This document shows, piece by piece, positions 25,880 to 35,732 of a stretch of DNA of 64,000 bases. Origin of the DNA: Paenibacillus sp. NAIST15-1 (GTDB lineage Bacteria > Bacillota > Bacilli > Paenibacillales > Paenibacillaceae); assembly GCF_001894745.1 (NCBI RefSeq), contig NZ_BBYF01000024.1:1-64000 (forward strand), written 5' to 3'. The notes under the pieces were generated by a model that ran no database searches, was not told the origin of the DNA, and saw only the letters and a list, made by a program, of their open reading frames with translations. Numbering within the stretch: position 1 is the stretch's first letter; each line of letters begins with the position of its first letter. The position numbers and the translations under genes are program-made.

Positions 25880-27342
25880 CAGGGGCTTACTACAATGAGG
25901 GCAGCGGCAAGGATGGTCCATTTGACCGCTTGAAGGAAGAGTGCGGGGTATTCGGTGTGTTTGGTTATGAAGAGGCGGCTTCGATGGTGTATTACGGGCT
26001 GCACACGCTGCAACATCGTGGCGAGGAAAGTGCAGGCATGTGTACGTCCGACGGTCATTCCTTCCACTATCATCGTGCAATGGGCCTTGTGAAGGAAGTG
26101 TTCGATGCCGAGCGATTGCAGGATATGCGCGGCGATCGGGCGATCGGCCATGTACGTTATTCAACGTCCGGCGACAGCCGACTGGCAAATGCGCAGCCAC
26201 TCGTCTTCAAGACACGCGATGGGGATCTTGCAGTTGCGACGAACGGGAATATCGTCAACGCTCCTGCAATTCGCCGCGAGTTGGAGAAGAAGGGTTCTAT
26301 TTTTCAGACGACGAGTGATACCGAGGTGATTGCGCATCTTATCGCTCGCTCGGAGCACGACGTCGTTCGTGCGGCGAAGGAGGCGCTTCGTGAACTGGTT
26401 GGAGGCTTCGCCTTCCTCATTATGACGAACGACAAGCTGCTTGCCGCATCCGATCCGAATGGCCTCCGGCCGCTTGTGCTTGGCAGGCTGGGCGACAGTT
26501 ATGTATTTGCCTCGGAGACATGTGCACTTGAAGCGGTTGGTGCGAAATTAGTTCGTTCCTTGGAGCCGGGGGAACTGCTCATCGTAGATGCGCTCGGTCA
26601 TCGTTCGGAACGGTTCGCACCGCTTCAACGCCGCGCATTATGCGCGATGGAGTTCATCTACTTCTCAAGGCCAGATAGCCAGCTGCATGATGTCAATCTG
26701 CATACTGCACGCAAGCAGATGGGCATGCAGCTTGCGAGGGAATCGTTCGTAGAGGCGGATATCGTAAGTGGTGTGCCGGATTCTAGTATATCGGCTGCTA
26801 TTGGGTACGCAGAGCTGACGGGAATTCCCTATGAGATGGGCTTGATTAAGAGTAAGTATACGGGGCGGACGTTTATTCAGCCGAGCCAAGCATTGCGCGA
26901 GCAGGGTGTGAAGATGAAGCTAAGTGCGGTGCGCAGTGTCGTAGAGGGCAAACGGGTCGTTCTAATCGACGATTCGGTCGTGCGGGGCACGACATCACGC
27001 CGAATTGTGCGCATGCTGCGCGAAGCGGGGGCTTTGGAGGTTCATCTGCGCATCGCTTCGCCACCGTTCAAGCATCCGTGCTTCTACGGAATCGATACGC
27101 CGAACAGCGAGGACTTGATCGCGTCATCGCACACGGTGGAAGAGATGTGTGAACTGGTGGGTGCGGACTCCCTTGCTTTTCTGAGCCAAGACGGCATGAT
27201 TGGTGCAATTGGTGGGGCATTTGTGAATGAATCCAACGGAGGGCTGTGCTTAGCCTGCTTCGATAAGGACTATCCAACGAATTTATATACAGACCCTGCA
27301 GCAGCAGGGACGGGGAATGAACGCTCAGGCTGTGGCTGTTGA
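25864..27342 (+). CDS. purF: PurF, glutamine PRPP amidotransferase
   Basis: A 492-aa enzyme of the first committed step: PRPP plus glutamine to phosphoribosylamine. A propeptide of 26 residues precedes Cys27 ([11 protein letters not shown]), the future N-terminal nucleophile, as in Bacillus. Other motifs: [24 protein letters not shown], the PRPP loop [16 protein letters not shown]. Cys residues that can hold the 4Fe-4S cluster lie in [17 protein letters not shown] and [16 protein letters not shown] lies eight bases before the ATG; start inside purL. Confidence 0.97.
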   Translation: MSHEVTGAYYNEGSGKDGPFDRLKEECGVFGVFGYEEAASMVYYGLHTLQHRGEESAGMCTSDGHSFHYHRAMGLVKEVFDAERLQDMRGDRAIGHVRYSTSGDSRLANAQPLVFKTRDGDLAVATNGNIVNAPAIRRELEKKGSIFQTTSDTEVIAHLIARSEHDVVRAAKEALRELVGGFAFLIMTNDKLLAASDPNGLRPLVLGRLGDSYVFASETCALEAVGAKLVRSLEPGELLIVDALGHRSERFAPLQRRALCAMEFIYFSRPDSQLHDVNLHTARKQMGMQLARESFVEADIVSGVPDSSISAAIGYAELTGIPYEMGLIKSKYTGRTFIQPSQALREQGVKMKLSAVRSVVEGKRVVLIDDSVVRGTTSRRIVRMLREAGALEVHLRIASPPFKHPCFYGIDTPNSEDLIASSHTVEEMCELVGADSLAFLSQDGMIGAIGGAFVNESNGGLCLACFDKDYPTNLYTDPAAAGTGNERSGCGC

Positions 27343-27356
27343 GTGTGAGAGGCTTT

Positions 27357-27467
27357 CAAGTGATTTCTAGCGATTGCAAAGTGATATCTAAGTGACTTCT
27401 AATGATTTTCAAAGTGATTTCTAAGTGAATTTCTAAGTCATTGCTAAATGACTGCTAAGTGATCGCT
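27357..27467. repeat. 11-bp tandem repeat between purF and purM
   Basis: About nine degenerate head-to-tail units of AAGTGATTTCT (27358, 27379, 27390, 27401, 27412, 27423, 27435, 27446, 27457; a gap follows the first). The 278-base spacer has no ORF I trust. Confidence 0.8.
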
Positions 27468-27620
27468 CGGGCTGTGGGATGTCGCTTGCTGGGCCGAGAT
27501 TCGTAAACACTTTGATTAATTTGAGATTTCAAGATTTTATTCATTTCACATTAACGATGACGGACGGGAATGCAGGATGCATTCCTGTCCTGCTTACAGG
27601 GAGAGAGGAGACGCACGATC

Positions 27621-28661
27621 ATGTCAGAAGCCTACAAACAAGCGGGTGTCGATATTGCGGCAGGGAATGAAGCGGTCGAACGAATGAAGAAGCATGTGCG
27701 CCGCACATTTACGCCAGGAGTGCTAACCGATTTGGGTGGATTCGGAGCTTTGTTCCAACTGGATATTCAGCGCTACAAAGAACCGGTTCTTGTATCAGGT
27801 ACGGACGGAGTGGGAACAAAGCTGAAGCTGGCGTTCGCGCTTGATAAGCATGACACGATCGGCATTGATGCTGTAGCGATGTGTGTGAATGATATTGTCG
27901 TTCAAGGTGCAGAACCGTTGTTTTTCCTTGATTACTTGGCCTGCGGGAAGGTCGTTCCAGGGCAAATTGAAGCGATTGTGAGCGGTATTGCGGAAGGCTG
28001 CACACAGTCGGGCTGCGCTCTAATCGGTGGTGAAACGGCTGAAATGCCAGGTATGTATTCGGCAGATGAGTACGATATTGCTGGCTTCAGCGTAGGTGTC
28101 GTAGATAAGAGCCGAATCATTACCGGTGAATCGATTCGCCCTGGCGATGTTGTGCTAGGTCTTGCTTCGAGTGGACTGCACAGCAATGGCTTCTCACTCG
28201 TCCGCAAGTTGTTGCTTGAACAAGGCGGACTGAGTTTGACGGATGTAGCACCCGATGGCAGCAGTACACTAGGAGAGGTACTACTTACGCCGACACGCAT
28301 ATATGTGCGCTCCATGCTTGAGCTGATGAAGCAAGTGAATGTGAAGGGTGCGGCTCATATTACAGGTGGGGGATTCTTAGAGAATATTCCGCGTGTGCTT
28401 CCTGAAGGCACATCTGTTGAGATTGAGTATGGGGCATGGCCGATTCATCCTGTGTTCACTTGGTGCAAGGAAATTGGCAAGCTTACCGCTTCTGAATTGT
28501 TCACGACGTTCAATATGGGAATCGGCATGGTGATCGTTGTTGGGGAAGAGGAAGCGAATACCGCAATCCGCAGTCTGGAACAAAGCGGCGAGGCTGTATA
28601 TCGCATGGGAAGAGTTACGGAAGGAAGCCGTCAAGTTCACATCCCGGGGGTAGGCTTGTAA
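27621..28661 (+). CDS. purM: PurM, AIR synthetase
   Basis: A 346-aa enzyme that closes FGAM to AIR with ATP. Motifs: [87 protein letters not shown]. The start at 27621 follows AGAGGAGACG; the in-frame start at 27570 lacks a ribosome site. The stop overlaps the purN start by one base (TAATG). Confidence 0.97.
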   Translation: MSEAYKQAGVDIAAGNEAVERMKKHVRRTFTPGVLTDLGGFGALFQLDIQRYKEPVLVSGTDGVGTKLKLAFALDKHDTIGIDAVAMCVNDIVVQGAEPLFFLDYLACGKVVPGQIEAIVSGIAEGCTQSGCALIGGETAEMPGMYSADEYDIAGFSVGVVDKSRIITGESIRPGDVVLGLASSGLHSNGFSLVRKLLLEQGGLSLTDVAPDGSSTLGEVLLTPTRIYVRSMLELMKQVNVKGAAHITGGGFLENIPRVLPEGTSVEIEYGAWPIHPVFTWCKEIGKLTASELFTTFNMGIGMVIVVGEEEANTAIRSLEQSGEAVYRMGRVTEGSRQVHIPGVGL

Positions 28662-29527
28662 TGCGGCAATCGGAATGGAACGAGGATGTACCAGAAAGTA
28701 TGCGTGAAGATATGCATGATTTGCATGAAGGTATACGTGAAGGTATGAGTAAAATGCATGATTGTATGAGTGAAGGTATGCGTACAGTGGATATGCCATC
28801 CGATGATCCGGGCAAGATCCAGGGGAGTACATGTGCTGATGCACGAACAAGCATAAATGTAAACTCGATCGGGAGCGCAGAAGCTAGAGTCGAAGTAAGT
28901 GCCAAATCGGAGCCTAAAGAGCAGTCTAAGGAGCAGCATCTCCCACGCATTGCCGTATTTGCTTCTGGTTCGGGTTCGAACTTTCAAGCGCTTGTCGATG
29001 CGGCTGCTTGCGGGCAGCGTCTGAAGGCCGACATCGCCCTGCTCGTATGCGACAAGCCTAATGCGCGCGTCATTGAGCGTGCGAAGCAAGCCGGCGTGCA
29101 GGCCGCCATATTTGAACCGAAGAAATATACTTCTCGTGAGGATTATGAGCAGGACGTTCTCCGCTTGCTGCACAAGCAACGCATTGACTGGGTTGTGCTG
29201 GCAGGGTATATGCGCCTTGTAACCCCCGTATTGCTGCGAGCTTATGAAGGACGCATGGTCAATATCCATCCTTCGCTTCTGCCTGCCTTTCCGGGCATGC
29301 ACGCGGTACGCCAAGCATTGGATTACGGCGTGAAGGTGACAGGAGTGACGGTACATCTTGTTGATGAAGGAATGGATACAGGGCCAATATTGGCCCAGCA
29401 GGTTGTTGCCATCCTGACTAATGATACGGAGGATACTTTGTCAGCGCGTATCCAGCAAGCTGAGCACGAACTGTACCCGCAAGTGGTGCAGAATCTTCTC
29501 TCTGCGGAGCTTCTTGCAACCAGCTAA
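28661..29527 (+). CDS. purN: PurN, GAR transformylase with a repetitive N-terminal extension
   Basis: It transfers a formyl group from 10-formyl-THF to GAR. The catalytic domain begins near residue 95 (RIAVFASGSGSNFQALVDA) and has MVNIHPSLLPAFPGMHA (Asn-His of the active site), GVTVHLVDEGMDTGPILAQ (Asp). Total 288 aa against about 200 usual. The first 94 residues form a Met/His/Glu-rich stretch with near-repeats (MREDMHDLHEGIREGM, then MSKMHDCMSEGM), ending in a Ser/Glu/Lys-rich linker. No other ATG, GTG or TTG in frame has a ribosome site close to the core, so the extension is probably translated. Confidence 0.95.
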   Translation: MRQSEWNEDVPESMREDMHDLHEGIREGMSKMHDCMSEGMRTVDMPSDDPGKIQGSTCADARTSINVNSIGSAEARVEVSAKSEPKEQSKEQHLPRIAVFASGSGSNFQALVDAAACGQRLKADIALLVCDKPNARVIERAKQAGVQAAIFEPKKYTSREDYEQDVLRLLHKQRIDWVVLAGYMRLVTPVLLRAYEGRMVNIHPSLLPAFPGMHAVRQALDYGVKVTGVTVHLVDEGMDTGPILAQQVVAILTNDTEDTLSARIQQAEHELYPQVVQNLLSAELLATS

Positions 29528-30000
29528 TTTTTTTGATGCTACCGATGATCATACAAGAATGCCTGCACAACATATTTGTATCTCCTTCGAGGACAAATGG
29601 GGAAAATGTCCACGCTAATGTGGACACAGAGGGTTATATTGCTGCAGATGAAGATATGTCTACATGTAGAGGTTAGATCTGTATTCCAACTATATATTGG
29701 GCTCGTTAAGGTTTAGGGAAAGGTGTCTTCCTTGCAATATTGTGTCCACTATTTGAAAGACAATTTATCGGATTTTCCATTGCACAAGGACATACTTCTG
29801 CCGTTATTTCGAGAAAGTACTTGGCGAGACAAGACTGTGACTATAGGCTCCTAATCGATATTTGAGATATTTGTTTAGTAGCTTTTGACGGGTAGATAAG
29901 GTTCGTTTTTAACAGGGAGCCATGATATAGACTTCCATACAGTAACGCATTACAATGATATTTAATTAAAATGCCAAAGTTTAGCAGGGGAGAGGACAAC
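29528..30000 (+). other. Long purN-purH spacer
   Basis: No ORF of note. A 6-bp hairpin GTCCAC/GTGGAC lies at about 29608-29625. A TTGACG at 29885-29890 with TTTAAC 17 bases later could be an internal promoter for purH-purD. I see no second riboswitch. GGGGAGAGGA precedes purH. Confidence 0.4.
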
Positions 30001-31548
30001 ATGGCGATTCAAAGAGCATTGATCAGTGTATCCGATAAGACGGGCGTAGTTGCATTTGCGCGCAGCTTGACGGAAGCGGGTGTGCAGATTATTTCCACGG
30101 GTGGAACGAAAGCTTTGCTGGAGCAGGAGCAAGTGCCGGTTACAGGGATATCGGATGTGACGGGGTTCCCGGAAATTTTAGATGGTCGGGTCAAGACGCT
30201 GCATCCCGCCGTTCATAGCGGGCTGCTGGCGATGCGCGGCAATCCGGCTCATATGGAGCAGCTGGATGAGCTTGGCTTGTCTACGATTGATCTTGTCGTT
30301 GTGAATCTCTATCCATTCCAGCAGACGATCGCAAAGCAAGGCGTGTCCTATGAGGATGCGATTGAGAATATAGATATCGGTGGCCCGACAATGCTGCGTT
30401 CAGCTGCCAAAAATCATGCAGATGTCACGGTTGTCGTCGATGCAGCGGACTATGACACTGTTCTCGCAGAAGTTCGCGCCAGTGGCGATACGACAATCGA
30501 GACACGCCGTCGTCTTGCGGCGAAGGTGTTCCGTCATACAGCAGCTTATGATTCCATCATTGCGGAATATTTGACTGAGCAGGTTGGTGAGCAATGGCCG
30601 GAGCGATTGAGTGTGACGTATGAACTGGCACAGCCGCTTCGCTACGGGGAGAATCCGCATCAGGATGCGGCCTTCTATCGCCGACCATTGGCGGGCGCAG
30701 GCAGTATTACAACAGCTGAGCAATTGCATGGCAAGGAGTTGTCCTACAACAATATTAACGATGCCAATGCGGCACTTGCGATCGTTAGTGAGTTCCGTAC
30801 GCCTGCGGTGGCTGCAGTGAAGCATATGAATCCATGCGGCGTAGGGATCGGTGCTACGGTTCTGGAAGCTTATGAGAAGGCATATGAGTCTGATCCAACG
30901 TCGATATTCGGCGGAATCGTTGCCTCTAACCGAGAAATCGATGGCGATACAGCTCGTTTGCTGCATGAAATATTTTTAGAAATTGTCATCGCTCCTAGCT
31001 TTACAGAAGAAGCGCTTGAGGTGCTTGCACAGAAGAAGAATATCCGTCTGATGAAAACAGGAACAATTCCATCCCCAGACGAGCGGGTATCATCACGGCA
31101 GCTGACGACAGTGGATGGTGGCGTGCTTGTGCAGGATCTCGATTTGCATTCCTTGAAAGCAGACAGTGTACAGGTCGCAACAGAACGTGAACCATCCTCT
31201 GAGGAGATGGAACAGCTGTTGTTCGGATGGAATGTCGTGAAGCATGTGAAGTCGAATGCGATTGTCCTTGTGAAGGATGGAATGACGGTTGGTGTAGGTG
31301 CCGGACAGATGAACCGGGTAGGTGCAGCTCGCATCGCAATCGAACAAGCCGGTGAGAAGGCGCGCGGCGCTGTACTTGCATCCGATGCGTTCTTCCCGAT
31401 GGGCGATACGCTGGCTTTGGCAGCAGAAGCTGGAATTACGGCAGTGATTCAGCCAGGAGGCTCAGTTCGAGACAGTGAATCCATTGAAGTGGCAAATAAG
31501 CATGGTATTGCCATGGTGATGACTGGCGTACGTCACTTTAAGCACTAA
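30001..31548 (+). CDS. purH: PurH, AICAR transformylase / IMP cyclohydrolase
   Basis: A 515-aa bifunctional enzyme for the last two steps to IMP. The cyclohydrolase domain (1-200) has ALISVSDKTGVVAFAR, ISTGGTKALLEQ, LDGRVKTLHPAVHSGLLA and NIDIGGPTMLRSAAKNH. The transformylase domain has LRYGENPHQDAAFYR, KHMNPCGVGIG and DAFFPMGDTL. The ATG at 30001 has GGGGAGAGG seven bases before; the upstream in-frame codon at 29971 lacks a site. purD follows after 10 bases. Confidence 0.97.
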   Translation: MAIQRALISVSDKTGVVAFARSLTEAGVQIISTGGTKALLEQEQVPVTGISDVTGFPEILDGRVKTLHPAVHSGLLAMRGNPAHMEQLDELGLSTIDLVVVNLYPFQQTIAKQGVSYEDAIENIDIGGPTMLRSAAKNHADVTVVVDAADYDTVLAEVRASGDTTIETRRRLAAKVFRHTAAYDSIIAEYLTEQVGEQWPERLSVTYELAQPLRYGENPHQDAAFYRRPLAGAGSITTAEQLHGKELSYNNINDANAALAIVSEFRTPAVAAVKHMNPCGVGIGATVLEAYEKAYESDPTSIFGGIVASNREIDGDTARLLHEIFLEIVIAPSFTEEALEVLAQKKNIRLMKTGTIPSPDERVSSRQLTTVDGGVLVQDLDLHSLKADSVQVATEREPSSEEMEQLLFGWNVVKHVKSNAIVLVKDGMTVGVGAGQMNRVGAARIAIEQAGEKARGAVLASDAFFPMGDTLALAAEAGITAVIQPGGSVRDSESIEVANKHGIAMVMTGVRHFKH

Positions 31549-31558
31549 GGAGGCGTTC

Positions 31559-32866
31559 ATGAATATGGAGCACGTAGGGAAGAAGGTATTGGTCGTCGGC
31601 AGTGGCGGACGCGAGCATGCACTGGTATGGGCGCTTCGCAATAGCCCGCAAGTTGGGCAGGTGCTGTGTACGCCAGGCAATGCAGGGATTGCGAGCCTCG
31701 CTGAATGTGTGCCGCTGCCCGTCCACGATTATGAAGGCATTGCCCGATACGCAGTTGAACAGGAAGTTGACCTTGTTGTCGTAGGACCTGATGATCCACT
31801 GGCTGGCGGAATTGTTGACGTACTGAAAGCACAAGGACTGCGCGTATTTGGCCCTGATCGTAAGGCAGCTGAGATTGAGGGGAGCAAGGTGTTCATGAAG
31901 CATCTGCTTCACAAATATAAAATTCCAACCGCTGCCTACGCTGCGTTCGATAATTTCACCGAGGCTTCGGCGTACGTCCATCAACATATGCTGCCGGTCG
32001 TCATTAAGGCCGATGGTCTGGCGGCGGGCAAGGGTGTGGTTATTGCTCATACGCATGAAGAGGCAATTGAAGTATTGCATGAGCTGATGGTAGTTGGAAA
32101 GTTCGGCTCATCTGGCAGCAAGGTTGTCATTGAAGAATTTATGCTCGGTGAGGAAATGTCCATTCTGGCCTTCGTAGATGGAGAAACGGTGCGCGTATGT
32201 GAACCAGCGCAGGATCACAAGCCAATCTTCGATGGTGATCGCGGACCGAATACAGGTGGTATGGGGACATATAGCCCTTTGCCGCAATTCTCACCGTCCA
32301 TTCTAGAGAAGGCGCGCCGGACGATCATTGAACCGGCTGCCAGGGCGATGGTTGCCGAGGGCCGCTCCTTCCATGGTTTGCTGTTCGCTGGACTAATGAT
32401 CACGCCGGATGGGGAACCGAAGGTCATTGAGTTCAATGCACGCTTCGGCGATCCAGAGACGCAGTCTGTACTCCCGCGGTTGAAGTCAGACCTGTTCGAA
32501 GTACTGTGGGCAGTCGCCGAAGGCAGTCTACAGAAGATCGAGCTTGAATGGCATGATCATGCTGCAATGTGTGTCATTGTAGCAGCAGAAGGCTACCCTG
32601 GAGATGTTCGCAGAGGAGACGTCATTACGGGGTTGGAGCAGGCAGCGGAATCAGCTCTCTTATTCCATGCGGGCACGGTGTGTGATGAGGATGGGACGTG
32701 GCGGACAGCAGGAGGCCGAGTGCTAGGAGTTGTCGGCTTAGGCGACAATGTGGCAGCAGCCAAAGCGAAGGCATATGAAGCAGTTCAACGCATCCAATTC
32801 AGTGGGATGCAATACCGCAGCGACATCGGTGTGAAGTCAGAACGAATACAAGTACAGACAAGATAG
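31559..32866 (+). CDS. purD: PurD, GAR synthetase
   Basis: A 435-aa ATP-grasp ligase joining glycine to phosphoribosylamine. Motifs: KVLVVGSGGREHALVWAL, GPDDPLAGGIVD, VIKADGLAAGKGVVIA (ATP-grasp), FMLGEEMSILAFVDG, DHKPIFDGDRGPNTGGMG and EFNARFGDPETQ (metal site). GGAGG lies six bases before the ATG. It is the last gene of the operon, followed by a terminator. Confidence 0.97.
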   Translation: MNMEHVGKKVLVVGSGGREHALVWALRNSPQVGQVLCTPGNAGIASLAECVPLPVHDYEGIARYAVEQEVDLVVVGPDDPLAGGIVDVLKAQGLRVFGPDRKAAEIEGSKVFMKHLLHKYKIPTAAYAAFDNFTEASAYVHQHMLPVVIKADGLAAGKGVVIAHTHEEAIEVLHELMVVGKFGSSGSKVVIEEFMLGEEMSILAFVDGETVRVCEPAQDHKPIFDGDRGPNTGGMGTYSPLPQFSPSILEKARRTIIEPAARAMVAEGRSFHGLLFAGLMITPDGEPKVIEFNARFGDPETQSVLPRLKSDLFEVLWAVAEGSLQKIELEWHDHAAMCVIVAAEGYPGDVRRGDVITGLEQAAESALLFHAGTVCDEDGTWRTAGGRVLGVVGLGDNVAAAKAKAYEAVQRIQFSGMQYRSDIGVKSERIQVQTR

Positions 32867-32871
32867 ACGAG

Positions 32872-32900
32872 GAAGAGGGGCGATGCTCCTCTTTTTTTTT
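32872..32900 (+). terminator. Terminator of the purine operon
   Basis: A short stem (AAGAGG with CCTCTT, GC-rich loop) followed by nine or more T residues. Confidence 0.75.
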
Positions 32901-33115
32901 GTTATCGAAGGGGAAGTTGCAGGGAGCATTCTCGGATATCTGAGCTCGATCGCCTATTTTTCCACTGATTCGAAATGATGAGCAGGAAAGAGCTAATGAG
33001 TGGAAAATGGTATACTTTCATGCTTGATTGAGTATAAAACGGACTTGTGAGTTTGAATATATGCGGAATAAGATATACTCATAATTTAACTATAGTATAG
33101 ATTGGAGTGTGCCGC

Positions 33116-34225
33116 ATGAACGCTATCAAGTTGAGCAATCTCACAAAAAGGTACGGATCACAGCGCGGTATCCACGAAGTCAATTTAGAAGTACAGCAGG
33201 GTGAGATTTTCGGATTCATTGGACCGAATGGGGCGGGAAAGTCTACTACGCTTCGTACGATTATGCAGCTCATTCGCCCTACCTCGGGGACAGTGGAATT
33301 GTTCGGAGAAGTAATGAACAAGGAACGTCCTGATGTTCGCAGGAGAATCGGCTATTTACCGTCAGAAGTGCATTATAACGAGGAGCTAACAGGCAGAGAA
33401 GTACTGGACTTCGCTGCGCGAATGAATGGGCTGTTGTTGCAACATACAACTGCAATGGCATTGGCAGATCAGCTAAAGCTGGATGTCAGTAAGAAAGTGA
33501 AGTCATACTCACTTGGCAATCGCAAGAAGCTTGGCATTGTACAGTGTCTGCTGCATAAGCCGGATTTAATTGTACTGGATGAACCGACATCAGGGCTTGA
33601 TCCGTTGATGCAGCACATTTTTTTTCAGATATTAATGGAGCAGCATGAACGGGGAGCGACCATCTTCTTCTCCACCCATATTCTAAGCGAGGTAGAGAAG
33701 TTGTGCAGCCGTGTCGCGTTCATCCGAGAAGGTCGTCTGCTGCGAGTAAGTGATGTAGATGGGATTCCAGGCAAGGATCGCCGGATTGCACATATTCAAT
33801 TCAAGCAGCAGGGTAATTGCATAGAGGCTTATCGATTGAGAAATATCGATCCGAACGCAGTATACGATGGCATGGAGCATCGTCTTGTGCTGCAAGGTGA
33901 TCTGCACCTTGCTCTGCAGCGTATTGCTGCCCACGAGCTAAGGGATATCCGTATTGAGCAGCCTTCTTTGGAGGATCTGTTCATGGCGGAGTACGATGCA
34001 AGCGGAAATGGGGGAAATCATTCGCAGGATCAAGCGGGACAATCAACGCAAGCTGGGCAATTGAGGGAACGCACAGGAGAGCAATCATCGCAAACTGGGC
34101 ACTTGCACGAGCGCGTAGTAGAGAAGACAAAGCAGGCTGGACATTCGCGGGAGGATGCAGTAGAGCAGCCAACGCAAGCTGGGCATTCACGTGAGCGTTC
34201 TGAGAGCGAAAGGGGAGAAGCGTAA
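33116..34225 (+). CDS. ABC transporter ATPase with a C-terminal 14-residue repeat
   Basis: A 369-aa ATPase of the multidrug/ABC-2 exporter type. Walker A is GPNGAGKST; the signature is the divergent YSLGNRKKLGI; Walker B is DLIVLDEPTSGLDP; the H-loop is FFSTHILSEVEKL. After the core (to about residue 295) come four tandem units of 14 residues (from residue 312: QAGQLRERTGEQSS, QTGHLHERVVEKTK, QAGHSREDAVEQPT, QAGHSRERSESERG), encoded by four 42-bp units at 34049-34216. I know of no such tail in the family. The start at 33116 has GGAG ten bases before. The stop overlaps the permease start by one base. Confidence 0.92.
   Translation: MNAIKLSNLTKRYGSQRGIHEVNLEVQQGEIFGFIGPNGAGKSTTLRTIMQLIRPTSGTVELFGEVMNKERPDVRRRIGYLPSEVHYNEELTGREVLDFAARMNGLLLQHTTAMALADQLKLDVSKKVKSYSLGNRKKLGIVQCLLHKPDLIVLDEPTSGLDPLMQHIFFQILMEQHERGATIFFSTHILSEVEKLCSRVAFIREGRLLRVSDVDGIPGKDRRIAHIQFKQQGNCIEAYRLRNIDPNAVYDGMEHRLVLQGDLHLALQRIAAHELRDIRIEQPSLEDLFMAEYDASGNGGNHSQDQAGQSTQAGQLRERTGEQSSQTGHLHERVVEKTKQAGHSREDAVEQPTQAGHSRERSESERGEA
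34049..34216 (+). repeat. 42-bp in-frame tandem repeat in the ABC ATPase gene
   Basis: Four diverged 42-bp units, each beginning CA[AG][AG]C[TG]GG and coding for Q-[AT]-G-[HQ] at the start of a 14-residue unit. Length variation between strains would keep the frame. Confidence 0.8.
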
Positions 34226-35016
34226 TGTGGCAGGTGTTTCGTTATGAATGGAGAACGAATCGTCGCAGCTTTTTCATATGGGCAGGCATCATTATTGTGT
34301 TCCAGATGATGTTCGCTGGACTCGGCGACATGTACACGAGCAATACATCGCTGTTGGACGCCTTGAAGCAGTTCCCTCCTGCCTTGCTGGAAGGATTCGG
34401 TATGCATGTGGAGATGTTCGGCAGCTTCGAGGGCTGGATGGCGGGCGAGCCGCTTGTGTTCTACATGATGCTGTTAGGCATATTCGCTGCGATGTGGGCG
34501 GCTTCCACGGTGGCGAGGGAGAGGGATCGAGGGACAGTGGATTTCATGTTCACCCTGCCAGCATCTCGTGGGCAGCTGTTCCTCGGAAAAGCCTGCGCGC
34601 ATCTTCTTGCCTTCTTCTTGATTGCAGCGGTCAGTTATGGGGTGACGGTATGGTTCGGGCACCTGTTCAGTACCGTGGCGGATGCAGGGCTGCTGCTCAC
34701 CTACTCGATCGCGGGCCTGCTGGCGGCGCTGGCATTTGCCGGAATCGGATATGTGATGACGGTCTTCGTCACTTCCGAGCGAACCGGAATGTCGCTTAGT
34801 ATTGGAATCGTCATCTTATCGTTCCTATTTCATCTGCTCTCCGGTATGGAGAAGTCGTTAGCCTGGATGTCGGACATCAGCTTGTTCACGGTCTTCAATG
34901 GCAAAGATTTATTCGACGCAGGCAGCTTGCCTTGGGAGGGTGTATTCATTACGATAGGGATATATGCAGGCGGGCTGCTCTTCGGCTGGCTTGTGCTGAC
35001 GAAGCGGGATCTGTAA
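34225..35016 (+). CDS. ABC-2 type exporter permease
   Basis: A 263-aa membrane protein with six likely helices (RSFFIWAGIIIVFQMMFA; FYMMLLGIFAAMWAAS; LLAFFLIAAVSYGVTVWFG; LLTYSIAGLLAALAFAGIGY; MSLSIGIVILSFLFHLLSG; VFITIGIYAGGLLFGWLVL). The cytoplasmic loop TVARERDRGTVDFMFTLPASR is typical of ABC-2 permeases. It pairs with the ATPase just upstream (ATG overlaps its stop). The TetR gene 69 bases downstream may regulate the pair. Substrate unknown; lipids, drugs or antibiotics are common in the family. Confidence 0.9.
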   Translation: MWQVFRYEWRTNRRSFFIWAGIIIVFQMMFAGLGDMYTSNTSLLDALKQFPPALLEGFGMHVEMFGSFEGWMAGEPLVFYMMLLGIFAAMWAASTVARERDRGTVDFMFTLPASRGQLFLGKACAHLLAFFLIAAVSYGVTVWFGHLFSTVADAGLLLTYSIAGLLAALAFAGIGYVMTVFVTSERTGMSLSIGIVILSFLFHLLSGMEKSLAWMSDISLFTVFNGKDLFDAGSLPWEGVFITIGIYAGGLLFGWLVLTKRDL

Positions 35017-35085
35017 GATGCAGTCTCTCTCTTGAAGGCATAGGCGGCAGAGCCTTGTCCGCACGGAAAGGGGAGCTTATGCCAG

Positions 35086-35664
35086 TTGAACAGTAAAGCG
35101 ATCGCAATTATGGATGTCGGACAGCGGTTGTTTTTCGAACGGGGCATCCAAGAGACGAGTATGGAGCAGATTGCGGAGGCGGTTCCCGTTGCGAAAATGA
35201 CAATATATAAATATTTTCAAAGTAAGGAAGGGCTGCTTGAGGCTATTACGGATCGGATGGTGCAGGAGAGCCATCAATTTTTGCTGCGTGTGATGGAAGA
35301 AGCGAAGGATATGTATGAACTATTCGACCTTTTGCTAAAATACCAGCCCTTTGATCGGATATCTTTAACGTTCGTTACCGATTTAACGCAGTACTATCCA
35401 AATCTGTTCGCAAAAATGATGGCCTATCAAGAGGAGCACGTCATCCCGGAGTTTGAAGGGGCGATCTTCCGGGGGCAGCAGAGGGGAGAGATTCGCAAAG
35501 AGCTATCCCCGCATTTGATCGTGCGTTATCTCGTGTCGATGAAGCAGTTCCTCCTCCAGCCAGGCAATTTGGATGAGCGGATGAACGTACGCACATTGTC
35601 TGACCAGATCACGACGATGCTCTGTCATGGCATTCTGTCTGAACGTCCTTCTAACGGCGTATAA
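35086..35664 (+). CDS. TetR family transcriptional regulator
   Basis: A 192-aa repressor type with an N-terminal helix-turn-helix (about 5-50: AIMDVGQRLFFERGIQETSMEQIAE and VAKMTIYKYFQSKEGLLEAI). The C-terminal ligand domain is not family specific. TTG start with AAGGGGAGC ten bases before. Its position after the ABC exporter suggests it controls that pair. I see no clear palindromic operator in the 69-base gap. Confidence 0.92.
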   Translation: MNSKAIAIMDVGQRLFFERGIQETSMEQIAEAVPVAKMTIYKYFQSKEGLLEAITDRMVQESHQFLLRVMEEAKDMYELFDLLLKYQPFDRISLTFVTDLTQYYPNLFAKMMAYQEEHVIPEFEGAIFRGQQRGEIRKELSPHLIVRYLVSMKQFLLQPGNLDERMNVRTLSDQITTMLCHGILSERPSNGV

Positions 35665-35732
35665 AATTCTCCTTACACACCATAATAATGTCGTATAGGC
35701 CAATCATGACATACGGCAGGAGGGTGACAAGG

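Noticed and set aside
27357-27467. CRISPR array
   Set aside because: Units are 11 bp without unique spacers and there are no cas genes; it is a simple tandem repeat. No CRISPR array was seen elsewhere in the window.
28637-29356. 239-codon minus-strand ORF opposite purN
   Set aside because: It mirrors the repetitive 5' part of purN and shows Tyr/His-rich nonsense; purN is certain.
34248-34799. 183-codon ORF in another frame of the ABC-2 permease
   Set aside because: It overlaps fully with a permease that has clear transmembrane helices.
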